Source: Oscillospiraceae bacterium (GTDB lineage: Bacteria; Bacillota; Clostridia; Oscillospirales; Oscillospiraceae). From it: 7,389 bases of DNA. Of this stretch, positions 1 to 6,873 are shown one piece after another. Within the stretch, counting starts at the first letter, position 1. Each line of letters opens with the position of its first letter. The notes beneath the pieces were generated by a model. That model ran no database searches. It had not been told where the DNA came from and saw only the letters and a list, made by a program, of their open reading frames with translations. The position numbers were made by a program, and so were the translations under genes. The stretch covers positions 1 to 7,389 of the forward strand of contig JAIEIQ010000076.1 in NCBI GenBank assembly GCA_029065305.1, in the 5' to 3' direction.

Positions 1-728
1 CCTATGTGGAGACGGCCCAGGGCATCCCCTACGGGGTGTTTCTCCAGGCGCTGCTGATCCGCTTCGCCCCCGAGGTCTACCTCCACTCCCAGTCGGTGGC
101 CCAGGCGGCGGAGACGCTGAGCGGCATCATTCTGGCGGAGGAGCCCGGCTTTTTCGACGATATTCCCCAGATCCGGGCCATTGCGGACCCGGAGGAGAAG
201 CGGCGGGCGGTCCTCCGCCTGGCCCGGGAGTGCGGGCTCTTCCACGACGCGGGAAAGCTCAACTTCACCGACCTCTACACCCATACCGGCCGGCAGTGGC
301 TGGAGGAGGAGTACGAGCTCTCCCGGCTCCACACCATCTCCGGGGAGGCGCTGCTGTCCGCCCGGCCCTCCACCCGCCACTGCGCCGCCGCCGCCCTAGG
401 CCACCACGCCTGGTACGACGGGTCGGACCGGAGCTATCCGGCCAGCTACCGGCGGCTGGAGTGCCCGGAGCGGCAGATGGTGGATATCGTCAGCCTGACA
501 GACTGGCTGGAGACCATCGTATATACCTCCCGGCTCTACACAGGGTCCGCCCAGTCCTTCCGGCAGGCCGTGGAGAAGGCCCTGGCCCTGGAGGGGCGGC
601 GCTTCTCCCCCATGCTCATGGAGCGGTTGCGGATTGAGGACACCGCTGGGCAGCTGCGGCTGGCCCTGGAGGAGGGCCGGCGGCGGGCCACGGCGCAGAT
701 GTACGCCGGCGCGGAGGCGGACGGCTGA
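1..728 (+). CDS. HD-GYP-like metal-dependent phosphohydrolase, 5'-truncated
   Basis: The reading frame is open from the left edge (first full codon at 3) to TGA at 726-728, so the gene starts upstream. The GTG at 6 is only the first possible start inside the window and is probably internal. Residues are counted from that GTG. The visible part carries the ligand set expected of an HD-GYP-type domain: H27 in HSQSVA, the H80-D81 pair in FHDAGK, H109 in HTISGEALL, H133-H134 in GHHAWYDG, and D166 in SLTDWLE. HD-GYP proteins hydrolyse cyclic di-GMP or related nucleotides in the cytoplasm, often behind an N-terminal sensor or receiver domain; any such domain here lies outside the window. The GYP tripeptide is replaced by SYP (143-145) after a small insertion, so cyclic di-GMP specificity is uncertain. 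The last 40 residues are rich in Arg, Glu and Ala and look helical. No intrinsic terminator follows, so transcripts could run into the opp leader. The HD superfamily call is firm; the substrate is inferred. Confidence 0.85.
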   Translation, partial: YVETAQGIPYGVFLQALLIRFAPEVYLHSQSVAQAAETLSGIILAEEPGFFDDIPQIRAIADPEEKRRAVLRLARECGLFHDAGKLNFTDLYTHTGRQWLEEEYELSRLHTISGEALLSARPSTRHCAAAALGHHAWYDGSDRSYPASYRRLECPERQMVDIVSLTDWLETIVYTSRLYTGSAQSFRQAVEKALALEGRRFSPMLMERLRIEDTAGQLRLALEEGRRRATAQMYAGAEADG

Positions 729-759
729 CAGGGCCGTGGGTGTGGTCATGAAATATATA

Positions 760-788
760 TTGACTTGCGGCCTTTTTTTGAATACAAT
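760..788 (+). promoter_or_regulatory. Sigma-A type promoter of the opp operon
   Basis: The -35 box is TTGACT (760-765) and the -10 box is TACAAT (783-788), separated by 17 bases, each one mismatch from consensus. An AT-rich stretch (751-760, AAATATATAT) sits just upstream like an UP element. The spacer contains seven consecutive T. Transcription would begin near 795, leaving about 220 nt of leader before oppA. A perfect 7-bp inverted repeat (TATATTG at 756-762, CAATATA at 785-791) overlaps both boxes and could be an operator, though the promoter elements themselves create part of it. Confidence 0.8.
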
Positions 789-806
789 ATAGACGTACAG
801 AAGCTC

Positions 807-865
807 GTCGGAAATGGGGGTCCCCATTTCCGGATTCCTCCCCGGAGGAATCCGACCCCCTTTCC
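807..865 (+). other. Structured leader module A: two back-to-back perfect hairpins with an alternative pairing
   Basis: Hairpin 1 pairs GGAAATGGGG (810-819) with CCCCATTTCC (822-831). Hairpin 2 pairs CGGATTCCTCC (831-841) with GGAGGAATCCG (844-854). Both are perfect in sequence; the drawn 2-nt loops would open to at least 4 nt in RNA. The 5' arm of hairpin 1 can instead pair distally: 810-822 with 854-865 gives 12 pairs with T815 bulged, enclosing hairpin 2. The two states exclude each other. Neither hairpin is followed by a U-tract, so they do not look like terminators. The element lies just after the predicted transcription start, within the opp 5' UTR. It could be a regulatory RNA, a stability element or a copy of a dispersed intergenic repeat. 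I recognise no known riboswitch family. Confidence 0.6.
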
Positions 866-875
866 CCCTACCTCG

Positions 876-945
876 CTTTGAAAACCGGAGGAGCCGGTTG
901 CCGCAGGGGTGCCTGCGGCTGTTGTTTCCCGCGCGTTTTTCAAAG
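876..945 (+). other. Structured leader module B: enclosed pair of hairpins, possible attenuator
   Basis: An outer helix can form between CTTTGAAAA (876-884) and TTTTCAAAG (937-945), 9 bp, with C885-G935 pairing across a bulged T936. Inside it lie hairpin 3 (AACCGG 883-888 with CCGGTT 894-899, loop AGGAG) and hairpin 4 (GCCGCAGG 900-907 with CCTGCGGC 912-919, loop GGTG), giving a three-way-junction shape. The outer helix competes with hairpin 3 for 883-885, leaving hairpin 3 with at least a 3-bp core. Hairpin 4 is followed by TGTTGTTT (920-927), an imperfect U-rich tract, so it might act as a weak intrinsic terminator or attenuator about 90 nt before oppA. The pairings are seen in the sequence; any regulatory role is inferred. 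Confidence 0.5.
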
Positions 946-1015
946 ATAAATACACAGATGCCGCATCGAAAGGGACAGGCACACCGCCCGTCCGCGCGGC
1001 AGAAAGGAAGACACG

Positions 1016-2815
1016 ATGAACACTGCAAGCACGAAGACTTTCCGAAGAATCTTAGCCCTCCTGCTGACGCTGCTCATGACAGTTTCCTTGGCCGCGTGCG
1101 GCGGAAATAACGGCGGCGACAAGCCTGCCGACAGCTCCGGCAGTCAGGGCGGCGACACCCAGACACCCAGCGACGGCGCCGCTCCGGGCGGCCAGCTGGC
1201 TGCGGAGCAGGTGCTGAACCTGAAGCTGATCGACCTGAAGCTGCTGGACGTGAACGACGTGCGCAACGCCAACGAGTTCCAGGTGCTCACAGAGATCCAG
1301 GAGGGTCTGTTCCGTACCTTCACCAACGAGGAGGGGACGGACGTGGTGGAGAACGCGGGCTGCACCAGCTATGACATCAGCGAAGACGGCCTGACCTACA
1401 CCTTCCACCTGCGCAAGGAGTGCGTGTGGTCCGACGGCGTGCCCGTCACCGCCCAGCACTATGTGGACTCCTGGATGCGCCTCATCGACCCGGAGGAGGC
1501 CTTCTCCTACGCCTTCCTGGCTACCGGCATTGAGGGCGCGGAGGCCTACTACAACGGCGAGGGCAGCGCGGAGGATGTGGCCATCGAGCTCATCGACGAT
1601 CTGACCTTCTCCTGCACCCTCACCGTGCCTGACGCCGCCTTCATCAAGAAGGTGGGCATGGTCTGCTTCTACCCCGTCCGCAAGGACCTCATTGACGCCG
1701 CCAAGGCCGCCGACGCGGACTGGACCAACGACTACACCCTCCATGTGTACAACGGGCCCTTCTACATCAGCGACCGGGTGCTGGAGAACAGCATGACCCT
1801 GAAGAAGAACGAGACCTACTGGAACGCGGACAGCGTGACCCTGACCCAGATCAATATGCAGGTCATCGACGAGGCCTCCACCGCCGCCCAGCTCATGGAG
1901 TCCCAGCAGCTGGACGTGCTGACCCTGACGGACGTGGAGTACGTCGCCCAGTGGCAGCCCCTGGTGGACAACGGCACCTTCACCCACATCCAGACGACCC
2001 CGGCCAGCGTGACCTATCTGGTCATCGACCAGCACCCCGCCGCCAACGGCGGTCCCTCCGGCCTGATGAACAGCGAGAAGTGCCGTCTGGCCCTGTCCCT
2101 GGCCTTCGACCGGGAGGAGTACAACCTCATGTTCTACGAAGGACTGTACACCCCCGCCTACGCCCTGGTGCCCTTCGGCATGACCGTGGGCGACACCGAG
2201 TTCCGCAGCAAGGTCCCCGCCAAGCTGGAGGAGTATCAGGCCAATCTGAGCGACCCCGACTACCTCAAGAACCTCTTTGAGGAGGGCATGAAGGAGGCCG
2301 GCGTGTCCGGCACCGCCGCGGACGCCTCCCTCACCGTCTTTGCCTACACCCCCACCGTGCTGACCTCCAACCAGCTGGAGTGGTACAAGCAGCAGGTGGA
2401 GAGCAAGATCGGCTGCACCGTCAATATTGAGGTCTACCCCGACAGCTCCACCTGGGTTGCGGCCCGGAACGAGTACAAGTACGACTTCTATGTCATGGGC
2501 TGGAACGGCGACTTCAACGACCCCATGACCTTCATGGAGCTCTTCGTCACCGACAACGGCTATGCCAAGTTCATGGGCGGCTTCTCCGACAGCAAGTATG
2601 ACGAGCTGGTGCGCAAGGCCGGCAGCTCCCAGGATGACGCAGAGCGCCTCCAGCTCTTCGCCGAGGCGGAGAATATCCTGCTGGAGAAGGGCGGCGTGAT
2701 CCCCCTGTACTATCCCCAGAACCAGATGTATCATCAGTCCTATATTTCCGGCCTGAGCTTCCCGATGTTCGGCGCGGAGTACGAGTTCAGCCGCGCCCAG
2801 ATTATGGAGCATTAA
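1016..2815 (+). CDS. oppA: Oligopeptide ABC transporter substrate-binding lipoprotein OppA
   Basis: This 599-residue protein is the extracytoplasmic peptide receptor of the importer (SBP_bac_5 family, cluster C). The N-terminus has a basic segment (K7, R10, R11), a hydrophobic stretch 12-24 and a lipobox L25-A26-A27-C28, so C28 should be lipidated and anchor the protein to the outer membrane face. A flexible Gly/Ser/Asp/Pro linker covers about 29-60. Family hallmarks follow: DGLTYTFHLRK (124-134) and WSDGVPVTAQ (138-147) in the N-terminal lobe, NGPFYI (246-251) with MTLKKNETYW (260-269), ALSLAFDREE (359-368), a Trp/Asp-rich DFYVMGWNGDFNDPMTF block (490-506), and VIPLYYP (561-567) near the C-terminus. 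Length is slightly above the usual 530-580, mostly because of the linker. The start at 1016 is supported by AAAGGAAG (1003-1010) and a proper signal peptide. Family is certain; peptide length preference cannot be read, and nickel or other SBP_bac_5 ligands are less likely given the operon. Confidence 0.95.
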   Translation: MNTASTKTFRRILALLLTLLMTVSLAACGGNNGGDKPADSSGSQGGDTQTPSDGAAPGGQLAAEQVLNLKLIDLKLLDVNDVRNANEFQVLTEIQEGLFRTFTNEEGTDVVENAGCTSYDISEDGLTYTFHLRKECVWSDGVPVTAQHYVDSWMRLIDPEEAFSYAFLATGIEGAEAYYNGEGSAEDVAIELIDDLTFSCTLTVPDAAFIKKVGMVCFYPVRKDLIDAAKAADADWTNDYTLHVYNGPFYISDRVLENSMTLKKNETYWNADSVTLTQINMQVIDEASTAAQLMESQQLDVLTLTDVEYVAQWQPLVDNGTFTHIQTTPASVTYLVIDQHPAANGGPSGLMNSEKCRLALSLAFDREEYNLMFYEGLYTPAYALVPFGMTVGDTEFRSKVPAKLEEYQANLSDPDYLKNLFEEGMKEAGVSGTAADASLTVFAYTPTVLTSNQLEWYKQQVESKIGCTVNIEVYPDSSTWVAARNEYKYDFYVMGWNGDFNDPMTFMELFVTDNGYAKFMGGFSDSKYDELVRKAGSSQDDAERLQLFAEAENILLEKGGVIPLYYPQNQMYHQSYISGLSFPMFGAEYEFSRAQIMEH

Positions 2816-2853
2816 CCGCAGCTTTCCTGTAAGTTCTTTGACCAATGGCGGAA

Positions 2854-2889
2854 GGTGCGGGGAGGGGAGCTTTTTTCCCTCCCCGCACC
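2854..2889 (+). other. Intercistronic 13-bp hairpin between oppA and oppB
   Basis: GGTGCGGGGAGGG (2854-2866) is perfectly complementary to CCCTCCCCGCACC (2877-2889) across a 10-nt loop GAGCTTTTTT. The T-run sits in the loop rather than after the 3' arm (which is followed by GCGCATTTA), so this is not a canonical Rho-independent terminator on either strand. It lies in the only long gap inside the operon, directly after the binding-protein gene. Hairpins at this place in importer operons commonly protect the 3' end of the binding-protein message or give partial termination, raising the ratio of binding protein to permease (the malE-malF case is the known precedent). That role is inferred here. 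Confidence 0.75.
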
Positions 2890-2924
2890 GCGCATTTATC
2901 CACTTCATATGGGGGTTCAAGGCT

Positions 2925-3884
2925 ATGAAAATGGCAATTTATTTCGTCCGCCGGCTGATGATTATGCTCCTGACGCTGTTTATCATCGCGTCGGCAACCT
3001 TCTTCCTGCTGGCGGCTACGCCGGGCGACGCGCTGACCGCCCGGGTGGAAAAGCTGCCGGACGCGGTGGCGGAGCGGCTGTACGCGAAGTACGGCCTGGA
3101 CAGGCCCATCATGGAGCGGTATGTCACCACCATGTCCGGCCTGCTCCAGGGTGACTTCGGCGACTCCATCATCTACCAGGGCCAGACCGTTCAGTCCATC
3201 ATCAAGGAGAAGGGGCCCATCTCCGCCCGGCTGGGCATCCAGCAGATGCTGCTGGGGGTGACGGTGGGACTGCTGCTGGGAGTGCTGGCGGCGGTGAAGA
3301 AGGGGACCATCTGGGACTATCTGGTGGTGGCCCTGTCGATTCTGCTCATCTCCGTGCCCAATCTGATCTTCGCGCTGATGCTCCAGCAGGTGTTCGCCGG
3401 CAAGCTGGGCTGGTTCCCGGTGATCGGCTGGCCCAAGGAGAACATATGGTTCGGCGGCTGGGAGTACACCATCCTGCCCATGTTTGCCGGCTGCTTCGGG
3501 TACATCGCCTCCTACGCCCGGCTTCTGAAGGCGTCCATGCTGGACGTGATGAACCAGGACTACGTCCTCACCGCCGAGTCCAAGGGGCTCAGCCGGGGGG
3601 AGGTCATCCGGCATCACGTGCTGCGCAACTCCTTCATCCCAATCGTCACCCAGCTGCCCATGAGCGTTGCCATGTGCATCACCGGCTCGTTCTTCATTGA
3701 GAGCGTGTTCTCCATCCCCGGGCTGGGCCTGTACTATGTCAACGCCGTGGCCGCTCAGGACATCCCTATCGTCATGGGTCAGACGGTGATTCTGTCGGCG
3801 CTCTACATCGCGGTGGTGTTCCTCACCGACATTCTCTACACCATTGTGGACCCGCGCATCCGTATCACCGGCGGAAAACGATAA
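2925..3884 (+). CDS. oppB: Oligopeptide ABC transporter permease OppB
   Basis: This 319-residue inner-membrane subunit of the OppB/DppB type (BPD_transp_1 family) forms half of the translocation channel with OppC. It opens with the typical basic-then-hydrophobic segment (FVRRLMIMLLTLFIIASATF, 7-26) and the ATPGD motif (31-35), then a periplasmic-side region 36-100 with KYGLDRPI (55-62) and GDFGDSI (76-82). Further membrane segments lie at roughly 107-124, 132-157, 181-199, 237-260 and 283-307. The EAA coupling loop that docks on the ATPases is YVLTAESKGLSRGEVIRHHV (213-232), continuing LRNSFIPIVT. ESVFSIPGLG (259-268) is a further family signature. The start is ambiguous: ATG 2925 has GGGGG (2911-2915) upstream, while ATG 2931 (MAIYFVRR) sits better behind AAGG (2919-2922). 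A longer frame from TTG 2838 would translate through the intergenic hairpin and is unlikely. It is separated from oppC by 16 nt. Confidence 0.95.
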   Translation: MKMAIYFVRRLMIMLLTLFIIASATFFLLAATPGDALTARVEKLPDAVAERLYAKYGLDRPIMERYVTTMSGLLQGDFGDSIIYQGQTVQSIIKEKGPISARLGIQQMLLGVTVGLLLGVLAAVKKGTIWDYLVVALSILLISVPNLIFALMLQQVFAGKLGWFPVIGWPKENIWFGGWEYTILPMFAGCFGYIASYARLLKASMLDVMNQDYVLTAESKGLSRGEVIRHHVLRNSFIPIVTQLPMSVAMCITGSFFIESVFSIPGLGLYYVNAVAAQDIPIVMGQTVILSALYIAVVFLTDILYTIVDPRIRITGGKR

Positions 3885-3900
3885 GGAGGGAGATGAGTCT

Positions 3901-4830
3901 ATGGCATCCACAACAAGAGTTCTGAGGCCGGAGGAGGCCGCCCGGGTGGACCGGGGGCGCTTTGACTCCGAAAAAATCAACCGCCCCACCATCACCTTCT
4001 GGCAGGGGGCGTGGCGCAGGCTGAAAAAGAACCCCATCGCCGTGTCCGCTATGATACTGCTGGGCATATTGGGGATCTTTATCCTCCTCGGCCCCCTGGT
4101 CAGCGGGGAGAACTATCTGGACATCAACCTTGCGCTGAAAAACGCGAAGCCCAACGGCGCCAACTGGTTCGGCACCGACGCCATGGGCCGGGACCTGTTC
4201 TGCCGGGTGTGGATCGGCGCGCGGCTGAGCCTGCTGGTGGCGCTGGTGTGCTCCTTCATCCAGATCGCGGTGGGCTGCGCCTACGGCGGCGCTATGGCTT
4301 ATTTCGGCGGCGTGGTGGACAACGTCATGATGCGTATTCTGGAGATCGTCAACTCCTTCCCCTCCCTGCTGGTCACACTGCTGATCATGATGGTGGTGGG
4401 GAAGAACGTGGGCGGACTGCTCATCGCCATGTGCATCACCTCCTGGTGCGGCACCGCCCGGCAGATGCGGGGACAGCTGATGCAGCTGCGGGAGTCGGAG
4501 TACGTTCAGGCGGCGCAGATGATCGGCGCCTCCCCGGTGCGGATCATCACCAAGCACCTGCTGCCCAACACCATCAGTATTCTGATTCTGAACCTGTGCT
4601 CCAGCATCCCCACCTACATCTTCACCGAGGCCAGCCTCAGCTTCCTGGGCATGGGCCTGTCCAGCGACGTCATCAGCCTGGGCGTGCTCATCAGCGAGGG
4701 GAAGGCGAAGCTCTCCTTCTACCCCTGGCAGCTGTTTTTCCCGGCGGCGGTGCTGTGTCTGGCGGTGCTGGCCTTCAACCTTCTGGGTGATGCCCTGCGC
4801 GACGCGCTGGACCCCAGAACACATCAGTAA
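3901..4830 (+). CDS. oppC: Oligopeptide ABC transporter permease OppC
   Basis: This 309-residue protein is the second channel subunit (OppC/DppC type, with the N-terminal OppC_N region before BPD_transp_1). A cytoplasmic tail 1-45 with FWQGAWRRLKKNPIAV (33-48) precedes the first membrane helix at about 46-68. The extracellular loop has WFGTDAMGRDLF (89-100), a DppC/OppC hallmark, followed by a helix at about 107-130. The EAA loop is YVQAAQMIGASPVRIITKHL (201-220) with LPNT after it. FTEASLSFLGMG (241-252) and LLGDALRDALDPR (294-306) are the usual C-terminal signatures. ATG 3901 is chosen because AAGGAGGG (3883-3890) precedes it and the family N-terminus fits. The upstream in-frame GTG 3844 would overlap the end of oppB, and ATG 3893 is out of frame and stops after 10 codons. 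The Shine-Dalgarno sequence overlaps the oppB stop codon, suggesting coupled translation. Confidence 0.95.
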   Translation: MASTTRVLRPEEAARVDRGRFDSEKINRPTITFWQGAWRRLKKNPIAVSAMILLGILGIFILLGPLVSGENYLDINLALKNAKPNGANWFGTDAMGRDLFCRVWIGARLSLLVALVCSFIQIAVGCAYGGAMAYFGGVVDNVMMRILEIVNSFPSLLVTLLIMMVVGKNVGGLLIAMCITSWCGTARQMRGQLMQLRESEYVQAAQMIGASPVRIITKHLLPNTISILILNLCSSIPTYIFTEASLSFLGMGLSSDVISLGVLISEGKAKLSFYPWQLFFPAAVLCLAVLAFNLLGDALRDALDPRTHQ

Positions 4831-4842
4831 CGGGGGTGCGCC

Positions 4843-5865
4843 ATGCGTGAAAAATTATTAGAGGTCAAGGATCTGGCGGTTTCCTACCACGGCTATGCCG
4901 GAGAGGTGCAGTCGGTGCGCCGCGTCTCCTTCGACGTGAACAGGGGAGAGACGGTGGCGGTAGTGGGCGAGTCCGGCTGCGGCAAGTCGGTGACGGCCAA
5001 GACCATCATGCACCTGATCAAAACCCCGCCGGCGGAGATCAAGGAGGGCAGTCAGGTCCTCTTCAACGGGGAGGACGTCCTCCGCTTCGACAAGAAGCGG
5101 CTGAGCCAGTACCGGGGCGGAGAGGCGGCGATCATCTTCCAGGACGCCCTGGCGGCGCTGAACCCCACCATGACGGTGGGCAACCAGATTGTGGAGAACA
5201 TCCGCCACCACAGCAGCACCGGCAAGAAGGAGGCCATGGCCCAGGCGGTGGAGCTGCTGCGGATGGTGGGCATCCCCCAGCCGGAGCAGCGGGTGAAGCA
5301 GTACCCCCATGAGTTCTCCGGCGGTATGCGCCAGAGGGTGATGATCGCCATCGCCTTTGCCTGCAATCCCCAGCTGCTCATCGCGGACGAGCCCACCACG
5401 GCCCTGGATGTGACCATCCAGTCCCAGATTGTGGACCTCATCAAGGAGCTCCAGAAGGAGAAGGGGACGTCGGTGATCCTCATCACCCACGATCTGGGGG
5501 TGGTGGCCAACATCGCCCACCGGATTGTGGTCATGTACTCCGGGAAGATCGTGGAGCGGGGGAGCAACATGAGCATCTTCCACAGCCCCAGGCATCCCTA
5601 CACCAACGCCCTGCTGGAGGCGGTGCCCCGCCTGGATCTGGTGAACAAGCAGGTGCTCTCCTCCATCGAGGGAACGCCGCCGGATCTGCTCAACCCGCCG
5701 GCGGGCTGTCCCTTCTGCACCCGGTGCAAATACTGCATGGAGATCTGCTGTACGGAGGAGCCGCCGGCGGTGGCCTTTGAGGAGGGCCACGAGGCCAGCT
5801 GCTGGCTCTACGCCCTGGCCGAGCGCTGCGAGGACGCGCCGTTTACTTGGGAGGACAGGAAATGA
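4843..5865 (+). CDS. oppD: Oligopeptide ABC transporter ATP-binding protein OppD
   Basis: This 340-residue cytoplasmic ATPase pairs with OppF to drive peptide import. All nucleotide-binding elements are intact: Walker A GESGCGKS (42-49), Q-loop Q100 in IIFQDALAALNP, ABC signature FSGGMRQR (158-165), Walker B LLIADEP (178-184) with catalytic E183, D-loop ALD (187-189) and switch His H216. The peptide-transporter C-terminal extension follows, with HPYTNALLEAVP (251-262) and a cysteine-rich tail GCPFCTRCKYCMEICC (288-303) plus C320. OppD/DppD/DppF relatives use conserved C-terminal cysteines to bind a [4Fe-4S] cluster; C289, C295, C302 and C320 match those positions, while C292, C298 and C303 look additional. 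ATG 4843 lies 12 nt after oppC with GGGGGTG (4832-4838) as ribosome binding site. The stop overlaps the oppF start (ATGA). Confidence 0.95.
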   Translation: MREKLLEVKDLAVSYHGYAGEVQSVRRVSFDVNRGETVAVVGESGCGKSVTAKTIMHLIKTPPAEIKEGSQVLFNGEDVLRFDKKRLSQYRGGEAAIIFQDALAALNPTMTVGNQIVENIRHHSSTGKKEAMAQAVELLRMVGIPQPEQRVKQYPHEFSGGMRQRVMIAIAFACNPQLLIADEPTTALDVTIQSQIVDLIKELQKEKGTSVILITHDLGVVANIAHRIVVMYSGKIVERGSNMSIFHSPRHPYTNALLEAVPRLDLVNKQVLSSIEGTPPDLLNPPAGCPFCTRCKYCMEICCTEEPPAVAFEEGHEASCWLYALAERCEDAPFTWEDRK

Positions 5866-6833
5866 AGGAGAACGTAATTCTTGATGTCAGCCATCTGAAA
5901 AAATACTTCGAGCTGGGCCGGGGCCGCACTCTGAAGGCGGTGGATGACGTGTCCTTCCAGATTCACCAGGGGGAGACTCTGGGGCTGGTGGGCGAGTCCG
6001 GCTGCGGCAAGACCACCTGCGGGCGCACCTGTCTGGGTATGTACAAGAAGACCGGCGGCGATGTGAAATACCTGGGCCGGGACATCCATGCCCTCAAGGG
6101 CGCGGAGCTGTTCGCCTTCAAGAAGGAAGCCCAGATGATTTTCCAGGACCCCTACGCGTCCCTGGACCCCCGCATGACCGTCAGCGACATTGTGGCCGAG
6201 GGCCTGGACGTCCACAATATGTGCGGGAGCAAGGCGGAGCGCACGGATAAAATCTATGAGCTGCTGAACATGGTCGGCCTGAACAAGGAGCACGCCAACC
6301 GGTTTATCCACGAGTTCTCCGGCGGCCAGCGCCAGCGCATCGGCATCGCCCGGGCCCTGGCGATGGAGCCCAAGTTCCTGGTGCTGGACGAGCCCATCTC
6401 CGCCCTGGATGTGTCCATCCAGGCCCAGGTGGTCAATATGCTCATCCATTTGCAGCAGAGTATGGGGCTGACCTATCTGTTCATCGCCCACGATCTGTCC
6501 ATGGTCAAGCACATCTCCGACCGGGTGGGGGTGATGTACTTGGGCAGCATCGTGGAGATCACCAGCTCCGGAGAGCTGTACAGCCACCCCCTGCACCCCT
6601 ATACCAAGGCGCTGCTCTCCGCGATCCCCATCCCGGACCCGGTGATTGAGATCCAGCGGGAGGCCACCCGCATCCGTCTGGAGGGCGAGGTGCCCAGCCC
6701 CATCAATCCGCCGCCGGGCTGCAAGTTTGCCGGGCGCTGCCAGTACGCCACGGAGCGGTGCCGGCAGGAGACGCCGGCCCTGCGGGATATGGGCGGCGGG
6801 CACCACGTGGCCTGCTTTGCGGTGGAGTCATGA
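5862..6833 (+). CDS. oppF: Oligopeptide ABC transporter ATP-binding protein OppF
   Basis: This 323-residue second ATPase of the importer has Walker A GESGCGKTT (44-52), Q-loop Q95 in MIFQDPYASLDPRM, signature FSGGQRQR (152-159), Walker B FLVLDEP (172-178) with E177, D-loop ALD (181-183) and H210. QDPYASLDPRMTV and the FSGGQRQR form are typical of OppF/DppF rather than OppD. The C-terminal extension has HPYTKALLSAIP (245-256) and the cysteines C287, C293, C300 and C318 in the GCKFAGRC...C pattern expected to ligate an iron-sulfur cluster. ATG 5862 overlaps the oppD stop by 4 nt, with GGAGGA (5850-5855) six bases upstream, so translation is coupled. An in-frame TTG at 5847 would add five residues and is not needed. 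Active sites in both OppD and OppF look intact, with no sign of a degenerate ATPase half. Confidence 0.95.
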   Translation: MKENVILDVSHLKKYFELGRGRTLKAVDDVSFQIHQGETLGLVGESGCGKTTCGRTCLGMYKKTGGDVKYLGRDIHALKGAELFAFKKEAQMIFQDPYASLDPRMTVSDIVAEGLDVHNMCGSKAERTDKIYELLNMVGLNKEHANRFIHEFSGGQRQRIGIARALAMEPKFLVLDEPISALDVSIQAQVVNMLIHLQQSMGLTYLFIAHDLSMVKHISDRVGVMYLGSIVEITSSGELYSHPLHPYTKALLSAIPIPDPVIEIQREATRIRLEGEVPSPINPPPGCKFAGRCQYATERCRQETPALRDMGGGHHVACFAVES

Positions 6834-6873
6834 GGAGGGCGCCGTCTGCGGCTCGCGCCGGCCGGGAGATGCT

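Noticed and set aside
831..854. Terminator of the upstream HD gene
   Set aside because: The stem is strong but is followed by ACCCCCTTTCCCCC rather than a U-tract, and it lies downstream of the opp promoter.
396..1028. Minus-strand 210-codon frame across the HD gene end and the intergenic region
   Set aside because: Half is a shadow of the HD gene and half is palindromic leader sequence; no sensible start signal or domain.
814..1110. Plus-strand frame of 98 codons starting in the leader and overlapping oppA
   Set aside because: There is no ribosome binding site, it reads through the leader hairpins, and its composition is unlike a protein; it also collides with the oppA signal peptide region.
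2854..2889. Intrinsic terminator after oppA
   Set aside because: The T-run lies in the loop rather than after the 3' arm on either strand; kept as a hairpin with a different inferred role.
1052..2920. A 622-codon open frame on the minus strand opposite oppA
   Set aside because: It is a mirror of GC-rich third positions of oppA. The translation is a low-complexity mix of Gly, Val, Leu and His with no family motifs, and oppA itself is unmistakable.
2838..2924. TTG-initiated N-terminal extension of OppB
   Set aside because: The extra 29 residues would be encoded by the intercistronic hairpin and do not resemble an OppB N-terminus.
3865..4824. Long minus-strand frame opposite oppC (and similar ones opposite oppB, oppD and oppF)
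   Set aside because: These are codon-bias shadows with His, Gly and Ala-rich translations and no recognisable motif.
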